A model generated the notes under the pieces. It searched no databases. It was not told where the DNA came from and was given only the letters and a program-made list of their open reading frames with translations. From contig CAMDOF010000062.1 in the NCBI GenBank assembly GCA_945903465.1, forward strand, positions 1 through 38,455: DNA of 38,455 nucleotides, written 5' to 3'. The DNA comes from Opitutus sp. GAS368 (lineage in GTDB: Bacteria; Verrucomicrobiota; Verrucomicrobiia; Opitutales; Opitutaceae). Below, piece by piece: positions 1-7,137 of the stretch (position 1 is its first letter; the number at the start of each line of letters is the position of its first letter). A program made the position numbers and the translations under genes.

Positions 1-226
1 CCGCCGCGCTGAAACTGACCACGGCGAGCCACTCGCCTCGGTAAGTGGCCGCGTAACGTAGGTGCTCGCCCACGAGCTTCGCCGTGTGCAGATAGTGATG
101 TTCGACGATCAGCGCGTCACAGCGGGCCGACTCCGCGGGCTCGCTCAGCAGTCGCAATTGCAGGTGCTCGAGCACGAGTTGTTCGCTCGCGCTGGGACGT
201 CGGAACTGTGCTTTCAGCTTGGCCAT
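1..226 (-). CDS. DUF4338-type transposase, N-terminal part (runs off left edge)
   Basis: The minus strand reads 75 open codons from an ATG at 226 to the window edge. The stretch HHYLHTAKLVGEHLRYAATY followed by RGEWLAVVSFSAA has the pattern of the DUF4338 (DruA-like) domain (a short hydrophobic HY/HH start, then 'G..LRY....GEWLA...FS.A'). That domain is known at the front of many bacterial transposases as well as in the Druantia defence protein DruA. The gene stands beside a truncated receptor gene, which favours an insertion sequence. The catalytic DDE part would lie outside the window. An in-frame upstream start cannot be excluded because the frame is open above the ATG. I am fairly sure of the domain and less sure of the transposase role. 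Confidence 0.6.
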   Translation of the reverse strand, partial: MAKLKAQFRRPSASEQLVLEHLQLRLLSEPAESARCDALIVEHHYLHTAKLVGEHLRYAATYRGEWLAVVSFSAA

Positions 227-297
227 GCACGCCACGCCAGCAGATCCGACAGAAAATGTCCCGCAAAAAATACCTATCCTCCGTCACCATCAGATAA
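1..297 (-). mobile_element. Insertion sequence, 5' end, at left edge
   Basis: This is the transposase 5' end plus about 70 bp between its ATG (226) and the stop created in the neighbouring receptor gene (298-300). The receptor frame ends abruptly at GPIFSGD, so the element boundary must lie close to 300. I could not recognise a terminal inverted repeat or a target-site duplication, because only one end of this copy is visible. Confidence 0.5.
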
Positions 298-801
298 TTA
301 ATCGCCCGAAAAAATCGGCCCTAAGTTGTTGTTAACCCCGCGGGTATTGTATTGCATAGGCTGCTGGACGTTATCCTGCGGCTCGATGGTGGAGCCGTTG
401 GGCATCCAGGACGCCGCCTCGCCGACGTTCACGATGGCAAGCGCATCGATAAACTCGCTCGTCATAACCGAAAACGCCGCGGGGACATCGCGCATATCGA
501 GGGTTAAGCGGGTGGCGGTGCCGGCGTTGGCGGCCGCGAAGCCGGTATCTTTTGTGGTATTGACCTCGAAAGGGGAGAGGGTGATCGCTGACGTCGTTTG
601 GATAGGCGTCGGCAGGGATGGTGCGATTTGGGCCGCCCCAGGAATGAGTCCAGCGAGTAACGTGGTGGTAAGGCCGGCGAGGCGCGTTGCGGTCACCGCG
701 GCGCGGGCGGCGATCGTTCGCGACACCAGTGGGCGATGAGCGGTCGGGGTTGTTTTCAGGAGGGGAATATTGGGGAGGCGAGGGAGCGAGGGTCCGGGCA
801 A
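298..801 (-). pseudogene. TonB-dependent receptor, N-terminal fragment cut by IS
   Basis: The 167-residue frame holds an arginine-rich start, a hydrophobic export segment (about residues 38-56, ending in GAAQ) and then the usual short linker and start of a plug domain: LSPFEVNTTKDTGF, RDVPAAFSVMTSEFIDAL, NTRG. Opitutaceae receptors commonly carry this pattern. A full receptor has 700-1000 residues. Here the plug stops after NNLGPIFSGD and the whole beta barrel is missing, so it cannot function. The frame opens with TTG at 801; a GTG at 726 is at least as good a start for the signal peptide. The break coincides with the transposase fragment at 1-226, so I infer disruption by insertion. Confidence 0.72.
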
Positions 802-1048
802 AAAACGCGGTGTGGATACGGGCGGTTGATGAAGCGGGGGCGAGGTGCGCGGTGAGTTGAGCGGGTTTGGACGCGATGGGGCTCTGGCGGAATGATGACG
901 GACGCCATCGGCGGTGAACGAGGGAAGGACGCGGCCAGCGCGAGGCGGTTTTTTTAAGGATGCCGCCGTTGCGGGTTTGGTTATTTCTACTCAGGGCGGT
1001 TGGGGTCGGAGCGGTGGCGGCTCGATCTAGCCGGCAAATAATGGGTGA

Positions 1049-2425
1049 TCAGACCCGCCACTGGGGTCGGGAGGTCGCGCGAATGAATTTTTGAACTTCA
1101 GGGGCGTTCGGCGCGTGCATTTTCTCGCCATCCCAGTCGAGGTTTTTTCTTGCGCGTAGGGCGAGGATGCCGGCGAGACCGATTTCGGTAAGTTTGCCGC
1201 CGGTCTCAAAGGGAGAGAAGGTCGGTCCTTCGCCAAGGCATGCGGAGATCCATTCCTGCTCATGGCTCGGCGTGCGTGGCAACGTGGTGGGGATCTCCTT
1301 GGTCGCCGCGTGACGGTTGATATCGGTGAGGCGGGGCTCGCCGGCCAGCTGGATGAGACCGTTGGTGTTCCAATGGCTAGTATAGATACGGCCTTCATCG
1401 CCCACGATCATCAGGCCATTGGGGACCTTGTCTTGGTAAACGGACACGAGCGGTGCGAGCACGTCCGGTGGTGGTTGGTTTTTACCGAGCCAGTGCAGCG
1501 CGACGGGTTGCAGCCGGCCGCGCGCGGCGAATCTAAACGTGACGCTCGCTTGATCCGACAAGGGCGCCTCGTTCACGCCGGCGACCTCGATGCGTGTCGG
1601 GTAATCGAGTTGGAGAGCCCGTACGGGTAGGTTCATAGCGTGACAGCAAATGTCCGCCAACCCGCCGTTGCCAAAATCAAACCAATCCCGCCACTTGAAG
1701 GGGTGGTAGACTTCCTTTTGATAAGGACGGGATTCGGCTGGCCCTAGCCACATATCCCAGTCGAAACCCGCTGGCACCGGATCGGCGCCGGGGGCGCGGC
1801 CCTCCTGGGCGGCGACGCCGACACCCCAGTGGTAGATATCCCTGATTTGGCCCACCGCGCCGGCTTGGATGAGCTCAACGCTGCGCCGGAGCGAGACACT
1901 GGCGCTCCCTTGGTTACCCATTTGGGTGATAACTTTTGAATGGCGTGCCAGTTCGCGAAGTTCGCGCGCCTCGCTGATTCGGTGCGTGAGAGGCTTTTCG
2001 CAGAAAATGTGTTTACCGCGTTGCATGAACGCGCGACAGAGCGGGGCGTGCCAGTGATCGGGGGTCGCAATGAGGACGCCATCGTACTGGGCGGCGTGAT
2101 CGATGAGTTGGCGGTAATCACGGTAGGTCTTGGCGCCCGTGGTGAGTTCGCCGCCGACTTTGAGGGCGTCGGCCTGCGCGAGTTCGATTTGCGCAGGGTC
2201 GACATCGCAGAGCGCGACCAGCGTGGCACCTGACGTCAGTAGGTTTTTCATGACCGCCCGACCGCGACCGCCGCAACCCACGACGGCGAGGGTGAAGCGA
2301 TGCGAGCTCTTGGTGGAGGGGGCGGGTGCCGTTGCGCTGCGCGCGGAGGATCCTCCGACGGCGAATCCGCTTAGAGCGAGGGTGGTCTGATTGAGAAAGT
2401 GGCGCCGAGAAGTGAGGGTGGGCAT
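1049..2425 (-). CDS. Tat-exported Gfo/Idh/MocA-family oxidoreductase
   Basis: A 458-residue protein. Residues 5-25 form a twin-arginine signal (SRRHFLNQTT and a hydrophobic run). A Rossmann nucleotide-binding motif follows (VVGCGGRGR, about 48-56), then the EKP motif at 143-145, which holds the catalytic lysine region of this family, and DxxxH-like D258/H262 in the substrate domain (GGLADICCHAMN). Family members oxidise or reduce sugars, inositols or sugar amides with bound NAD(P). Export through Tat fits a protein folded around its cofactor and places it in the periplasm. The substrate cannot be read from sequence. ATG start; the upstream bases are AT-rich with no Shine-Dalgarno. The nearest gene (3304-4635) is far upstream, so it is probably transcribed alone, with the 168-bp repeat in its upstream gap. 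Confidence 0.9.
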   Translation of the reverse strand: MPTLTSRRHFLNQTTLALSGFAVGGSSARSATAPAPSTKSSHRFTLAVVGCGGRGRAVMKNLLTSGATLVALCDVDPAQIELAQADALKVGGELTTGAKTYRDYRQLIDHAAQYDGVLIATPDHWHAPLCRAFMQRGKHIFCEKPLTHRISEARELRELARHSKVITQMGNQGSASVSLRRSVELIQAGAVGQIRDIYHWGVGVAAQEGRAPGADPVPAGFDWDMWLGPAESRPYQKEVYHPFKWRDWFDFGNGGLADICCHAMNLPVRALQLDYPTRIEVAGVNEAPLSDQASVTFRFAARGRLQPVALHWLGKNQPPPDVLAPLVSVYQDKVPNGLMIVGDEGRIYTSHWNTNGLIQLAGEPRLTDINRHAATKEIPTTLPRTPSHEQEWISACLGEGPTFSPFETGGKLTEIGLAGILALRARKNLDWDGEKMHAPNAPEVQKFIRATSRPQWRV

Positions 2426-2627
2426 TTATTTAAAAAGGGTGGGCGAGTTAAATTTTGAATGGGTCGGGGGCAGCGGTTTGTTGAGGGCGGAAATGAGTGC
2501 ACAAGAAAATGAGTCGAGTGGCCCGCAACTCCGCGATCAGTTGTGAGCGGAAGGGCTCGCTGGCGGGACGATGCGGGGGGGGAGGGCGAGGGTTGGCCGG
2601 TTGGGGTGGTGATAGCAAGCGAGGCAC

Positions 2628-2795
2628 TAGCCCGCATCAATCACCCTTTTCTGAAGAAAATCTTTTTTCAAAGAGCGCACCGAGGTCCGAACCGAGGTCA
2701 CGGAGCCAAACACCTTGTCCGCTCGGTGACTTCTGTGGGCTGGGCTCCGTGCTCTCTGTGAAATGCATTGGGTCAAGTTGGGTGTGAAAAATCCG
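2628..2795 (-). repeat. Dispersed 168-bp repeat, copy A
   Basis: Matches 16536-16702 with about 12 differences counted by eye (about 93 % identity). Within it CACGGAGC (2699-2706) is complementary to GCTCCGTG (2744-2751), a perfect 8-bp inverted repeat. The outer arm present in copy B (CACAGA/TCTGTG) carries one mismatch here. Both copies have the same orientation and both lie upstream of a minus-strand gene for a Tat-exported oxidoreductase (203 bp from this start). Function unknown; it could be a non-autonomous mobile element or a structured transcript. Confidence 0.85.
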
Positions 2796-3001
2796 GGCCA
2801 GGCTAGGCGGGCAGCGACTCGTCGCGCGGAGTATGTGTGCGTGTTCGGTGGGGAAACACTTTTAAGGGGGGAAACTTAGCGACACCGATTTAATGTTCGG
2901 ATGGGGGCGATTCGATTTGCAATTTTGACAGGAGTTGGGGCTCAGCCGGGAAGTTTAAGTCGCTTGAAACGAAAGCGCGCTCGCTTTTTTTAATGAGCGT
3001 G

Positions 3002-3069
3002 GCGTCGCGTCAAGAAATGCGTCGCGTCAAGAAATGCGCCGCGTCAAGAAACGCGTCGCGTCAAGAAAG
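3002..3069. repeat. Tandem repeat, 4 x 17 bp
   Basis: Four adjacent copies of GCGTCGCGTCAAGAAAT. Copies 1 and 2 are identical, copy 3 differs at positions 4 and 17, and copy 4 differs at position 17. There is no spacer, so this is not a CRISPR. Confidence 0.9.
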
Positions 3070-3190
3070 CTCGGTTTCCTCGGCAAGGAGCTCTGACTCA
3101 AAAAGGGGTCGTTGGGGAAGGTGGATGGCTCGCCCTCAGTAAGTAGCGAGAGCCTCTGTGCTCACTCAACGTACAGAAGCGGTCCGTTTG

Positions 3191-3216
3191 TGAGGGTACT
3201 TCTTGAGGGTACTTCG
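3191..3216. repeat. Tandem duplication, 2 x 13 bp
   Basis: TGAGGGTACTTCT is followed directly by TGAGGGTACTTCG, just beyond the 3' end of the minus-strand gene at 3304-4635. Confidence 0.8.
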
Positions 3217-3303
3217 GAGCTGGCTGCAGGCCCGCCGACGTGAAGGGGCGGGTTAGGCGCCGCGCCGTGCGCTGCCCAGCGCCGCGAGAAGCGGGCGGGC
3301 GGG

Positions 3304-4635
3304 TTAGGGTTTCTTTCGCAAAAAAGCGACTGTGGAACCGTCGCGCTGGTCGTAGCGGGCGGCGACATTTTTGAGTTTCATCAAGATCCAAGGCGCGAAA
3401 GGAGACGCGCCGTTTTTAGTGAAAACGACGTCATCAGCGATGTAGACGCAGGAGTGGAAGACCTCGCCCGTCGGGCTGAGGAAACAGATCAGATCACCGA
3501 GAGCCGAAGGCTGCGCGAGCGGCGCGTAGCTCTCCTTTATCTCGATGTAGGAGGTTTTGCTGTCTAGGAAATACGGATCAGGGTTCTCTGCGAAGAAATT
3601 GAGAGCAGTCCAGTTGCAGTCGGGCAGGCGACCGCCGATCGCATCGCTCAAGGATGCAAAAGTGTAGAGTCTTTCTCGGCACAAGGCGGGCAAGAGCAGG
3701 TTAATATCAATGGGCCTAGCGGTGGTACTCTCGAGGAGCGCGCGTATCATCGGAAGCGCGTCATTATTTCGGCCGCCGGCACTCCAATAATCGATAAATT
3801 CCTGCTCGGTGGTGGTGTGAGGATCACGCCCAACGAGCGCCGTGAAGGTCTGGGTCCGGGTCATGGTTCTGAGGGCAGCGGCACCTTCCTCGCGAGACGT
3901 CGCCTTTTGAATCAGCAGTGAGACATCGCTAAACGCCGCCGAGCGGCCTTGCTGCCACAGCGTTTTTTTAAAGATATTTTTTTGGAGATCGGAAAGGTGA
4001 GTTGCCCCCAGCCATTCATCGATATTCCCGGTGATGAGTTGAGGATTCGCGTGATAACCATTTTCGGGGCTAGCGGCCAAAAGGGTGTAAAGGGCCTGCC
4101 GGCTATTGGGCGCGAGCTCAATGAGGATGTCAGAGGCGGGCAGGAGTGTGATGCCGCGCGAATTAACCTGAGTGTGCTCGGCTTTAAATAAGGCAGCGAT
4201 GGTGGCCTCGGTTAAACCCGCATTGACCAAGAGGGCTTGCAGCGACTCACGCGTGGTACCGGGGAAATGCCACACGGGGACTTGATCGGCTCTTGAGGCG
4301 GAATCGATCAATGAGTCAGGCGCCTCGAGAAAAATGTTCGAATAGTCGATGGTGCCCCAAGGTGCTTGACGCTGGGGCGGGTGTTTGTGGGCGGGCCGGT
4401 TCTCTGGGGCAACTTGGGCGGCCGATTTCCCGGCTGGGGCGCTTTGCGCAAGGCAGGTGTGCGGCGCGTTGACGAGGAGGCTGAAAAGTAAAGGGAGTCC
4501 CCGGCAGAGGTTTTGGGAACCTCGGCTGAGAGCAGGGCCGAACCGATCGAGGCCGCCGCTTTTTTGGCGCTGATTGAGAGGAGCGGAGCCCGACTGGCGC
4601 GTGGCCTTGAGGCTTTCGCGATGAAGTAGATTCAC
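3304..4635 (-). CDS. Secreted protein, possible NlpC/P60-like cysteine hydrolase
   Basis: 443 residues from a GTG start. Residues 45-64 (LPLLFSLLVNAPHTCLAQS) look like a signal peptide, but the polar 44-residue leader before it is unusual, so the true start may be further in. The middle is alpha-helical looking and unrecognised (about 120-330). The end resembles a papain-like NlpC/P60 or CHAP fold: a candidate nucleophile C340 in DCNWTALNFF, then GDLICFLSPTGEVFHSC with a candidate H394, then VYIADDVVFTKNG. That order (Cys, later GD, then His followed by a YI-D strand) matches the family layout. If right, it would cleave peptides or amides in the cell envelope. I see no partner gene. The function call is inference. 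Confidence 0.5.
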   Translation of the reverse strand: MNLLHRESLKATRQSGSAPLNQRQKSGGLDRFGPALSRGSQNLCRGLPLLFSLLVNAPHTCLAQSAPAGKSAAQVAPENRPAHKHPPQRQAPWGTIDYSNIFLEAPDSLIDSASRADQVPVWHFPGTTRESLQALLVNAGLTEATIAALFKAEHTQVNSRGITLLPASDILIELAPNSRQALYTLLAASPENGYHANPQLITGNIDEWLGATHLSDLQKNIFKKTLWQQGRSAAFSDVSLLIQKATSREEGAAALRTMTRTQTFTALVGRDPHTTTEQEFIDYWSAGGRNNDALPMIRALLESTTARPIDINLLLPALCRERLYTFASLSDAIGGRLPDCNWTALNFFAENPDPYFLDSKTSYIEIKESYAPLAQPSALGDLICFLSPTGEVFHSCVYIADDVVFTKNGASPFAPWILMKLKNVAARYDQRDGSTVAFLRKKP

Positions 4636-5242
4636 TTAACGGCTATGGAGGAGTGGCTCACTGGGGAAGCGCACTGGGTTCCAGGCCGGCTCGCGCGATG
4701 GGCTGAAAAGAATTGAGTGGGAAAGTTGCGGCGCATGGCGGGGGGAGCAGATTAGTAGCGAAAGTTTAACTCAATGAATATTCGGGTTAATCGGAAGACG
4801 GAGTTGAGGTGGTTAAGTTACGGGTTCAGAAGGTTCTCTTTATCGAGCAAGGTGGCGCGTAGATCCGACCTCGATTGGCCGTCTTAATGAGGGTATAAGT
4901 CCACCACGCGTGCGGACTGCAGACTCTGGGCCAGCGCGGACGTGGCTGAGCTTTCGTTACCGATAAGAGCGCAGACTTGAAACGTTCCGACCATCGTTTT
5001 ACAGCCGAGGCGACCTTAGTTAACCCGGCCGCGCGGAGGTCGCGCCGCGCGCGGCGCTCGCCCCTTTTTATGACGCGCACCGACCTGTTCGCCGTCGGTT
5101 GTTGGGGACTGCGACTGAGCCGCAGATTGAGGGAATCCCCTAGCAGCCGTGGCCATAAATTGGTTTGAAACCTGCGCGCTGGCGGCGCGTCATATGCTGG
5201 GATCGGCAGTTTCTGCCTCTGTTAACTCCGTTAATTATAACT
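4636..5242. other. Divergent intergenic region
   Basis: 607 bp between the minus-strand gene starting at 4635 and the plus-strand EF-hand gene. Promoters for both must lie here, but I found no convincing -35/-10 pair. The 4740-4830 part is AT-richer. Short frames on both strands (4826-5080 minus, 4977-5168 plus) resemble nothing known. Confidence 0.5.
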
Positions 5243-5563
5243 ATGAAAATCCCCTACCGTCTTTTGTTATCCGCGCTCGTCGCGGCCCTTGCCTTGCCCC
5301 TCGCCGTGTTTGCGGCCAAGGGTGATAAGAAGAAGAATGCCCCCGCCGCCACATCCTTTGCCTCGGTCGACAAAGATGGCGACGGCGTGCTGACCCAAAC
5401 CGAGTTTATCGCGGCGTTTAAAGAGAAGCTCGGTGAAGATGGCGCCAAGTCGAAGTTTGCTTCGTTGGACAAAGACGCGGACGGCAAGTTGTCTAAGGAA
5501 GAGTTTGGTACGACCGGTGATGAGGAGCCGGCCAAGAAGAAGCGGAAGAAGAAGTCCCAGTAA
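5243..5563 (+). CDS. Secreted EF-hand calcium-binding protein
   Basis: 106 residues. A signal peptide (MKIPYRLLLSALVAALALPL, cleavage near AVFA) supports the ATG at 5243 over an upstream in-frame ATG at 5165. Two canonical 12-residue EF-hand loops follow: D43-x-D45-x-D47-...-E54 (DKDGDGVLTQTE) and D76-x-D78-x-D80-...-E87 (DKDADGKLSKEE). The tail is very basic (PAKKKRKKKSQ) and lysines also flank the mature N-terminus, which may bind anionic envelope polymers. Small secreted EF-hand proteins of this kind are common in planctomycetes and verrucomicrobia; their roles are mostly unknown. It ends 37 bp before the permease frame on the same strand. Confidence 0.88.
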   Translation: MKIPYRLLLSALVAALALPLAVFAAKGDKKKNAPAATSFASVDKDGDGVLTQTEFIAAFKEKLGEDGAKSKFASLDKDADGKLSKEEFGTTGDEEPAKKKRKKKSQ

Positions 5564-5600
5564 TTGCTGGCTTCGGTCTCGACAGGGATGAAGTCGGGCG

Positions 5601-6995
5601 GTGTCATTCTGCGTGGTGAGCCCGCTACCGCCCGCTTCTGAAGTTCGGCCGTCCCTCGGTTTTTGGAGTGGCGTGGCTTTGCTGACGGGTACGATGATCG
5701 GCGGCGGTATTTTCCGGACGCCGGCTTCGATTTCGGCCGTGTTGCCCGATCCGGTTTTGATCCTCGGGCTGTGGTTTTTTTTCGGCATCGTGAGTCTTTG
5801 TGGCGCGCTGACGCTGGCGGAGTTAGGTACGATGCTGCCGAAAACTGGCGGAATGTACGTCTATCTTCGGGCGGCCTTTGGTGATGCGGCGGCTTTCGTG
5901 TTTGGCTGGCTTTATCTCGTGGCGGCGATCCCGAGCGGGATGGCGGCTTTGGCCGTGTTCTTTGCCGAGCTAGTTCTTGGCATGATGAACATTTCATCCG
6001 CGGAGAGCCCGTGGGGGATTCCGCTGGTGGCGATTGCGGCAGTGAGTTTTTTATCTGCGGCCAATGTGGCGGGAGTCCGACTGGGAGCGGCCATTCAAAG
6101 TGTTTTCGCCGTGATCAAGGTCGGTGCGCTGTTGGCCGTGGTGGTGGGCGCGGTCTTTTCGGGTGCGGGTGAGGTTTCGCGTTGGTTTGTCTCGGAGGCG
6201 CCGGTGGCGGCGGGGGGCGGTTGGCCGGCCGCGGTGAAGTCGGTGCTCTTTACCTATAATGGCTGGGTTTATATCGGTTTCATGGCCGGAGAGTTGAAGG
6301 ACCCTGAGCGCTGTTTGACTCGCATCATCTTGGTGGGCACCGGAGCGACGATCATTCTCTATCTGGCGGCCAATCTTTCGTATCTTTATCTTCTGCCCTT
6401 GGCGGCGATGCCGGGAACGGTCGTGGCGAAGGAAGCGGTCCGAGTGCTGGCTGGTCAGCCGGCGGCCGCAGTGATGGGCGGTTGTATCTTGGCCAGTGTT
6501 TTTGGGGCTCTTAATGGGGTGATTTTGACGAAGTCTCGCGTGGCCTACGCCCTGGGCCGAGACGGGCTTTCCTTTGCTTGGCTCGGCCGAGCCCACCCCA
6601 CGCGGGCGACGCCGTATATCTCCATCCTTGTGCAAGGTGTGGTGGCGATTGGGCTGATCTTGCTGCTGAGGGACGCGGCGAGACCGCTGCGGTTGTTCGA
6701 CCGCCTTACGGCGTATTTTGTATTGGTCGAATGGCTCGCGCTGGTTTTTGGCGTCGGGGCTATTTTTGTGCTGCGGCGAACGATGCCGCATGCGCGGCGG
6801 CCGTATCGAACATTAGGATACCCGGTAGTGCCCGCCATTTTCGTGGCCGGCACTTTGTTTGGTTTATCCGCCTTGCTGTGGAGTGCGTGTTCGCAGGGGG
6901 ATTTTGCTCCGTTGGGAGGACTGGCGCTGGTGGCAGCGGGATTTCCGGTCTATCGAATTTGGCGGGGTTGGGCGGGGCGACGCGCGGAGGGCTGA
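5601..6995 (+). CDS. APC-family amino acid/polyamine permease
   Basis: 464 residues, almost wholly hydrophobic with about 12 predicted membrane helices. The first helix carries the APC signature (GTMIGGGIFRTP, about 30-41), followed by ELGTMLPKTGGMYVYLRAAFG, also typical of the amino acid-polyamine-organocation superfamily. Family members exchange or symport amino acids across the inner membrane; the substrate is not readable. The frame opens with GTG at 5601; GTG codons at 5613 and 5616 are alternatives, and none has a clear ribosome-binding site. The next gene is 142 bp downstream on the same strand. Confidence 0.9.
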   Translation: MSFCVVSPLPPASEVRPSLGFWSGVALLTGTMIGGGIFRTPASISAVLPDPVLILGLWFFFGIVSLCGALTLAELGTMLPKTGGMYVYLRAAFGDAAAFVFGWLYLVAAIPSGMAALAVFFAELVLGMMNISSAESPWGIPLVAIAAVSFLSAANVAGVRLGAAIQSVFAVIKVGALLAVVVGAVFSGAGEVSRWFVSEAPVAAGGGWPAAVKSVLFTYNGWVYIGFMAGELKDPERCLTRIILVGTGATIILYLAANLSYLYLLPLAAMPGTVVAKEAVRVLAGQPAAAVMGGCILASVFGALNGVILTKSRVAYALGRDGLSFAWLGRAHPTRATPYISILVQGVVAIGLILLLRDAARPLRLFDRLTAYFVLVEWLALVFGVGAIFVLRRTMPHARRPYRTLGYPVVPAIFVAGTLFGLSALLWSACSQGDFAPLGGLALVAAGFPVYRIWRGWAGRRAEG

Positions 6996-7137
6996 GGGAA
7001 TGGTTTTTTGACAGGGGAGGGCCGCGCCCGCGGAGCGGAGGAGAGGGACGGGCTCGACCCGCTTCGCGATCGATAAACTTTCCGAATAAACCGCCGGGGC
7101 GTTGACTCGTGGAAAGGTGTCTCGGTAGTTTTTTAAA

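Larger units (their letters stand above)
2426..3303. other. Gene-free stretch with several repeats
   Basis: No credible gene in 878 bp. It contains a 168-bp dispersed repeat (2628-2795), a 4 x 17-bp tandem repeat (3002-3069) and a 2 x 13-bp tandem repeat (3191-3216). Short frames on either strand have no recognisable sequence and look like chance openings in GC-rich DNA. Confidence 0.7.

Noticed and set aside
1..226. Druantia anti-phage system (DruA-like domain)
   Set aside because: DUF4338 alone is also common in transposases. No other Druantia gene is present, and the fragment sits at a broken receptor gene.
2972..2991. Intrinsic terminator (AAAGCG/CGCTTT stem followed by T-run on the plus strand)
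   Set aside because: No plus-strand gene ends upstream of it, and the stem is only 6 bp; read on the minus strand it lacks a T-run.
3002..3069. CRISPR array
   Set aside because: The units are 17 bp and directly adjacent, with no unique spacers and no cas genes.
7104..7137. Promoter (TTGACT box) before the cytochrome c/propeller gene
   Set aside because: The sequence 17 bases downstream (GTAGTT) is a poor -10 box, so the match is likely chance.
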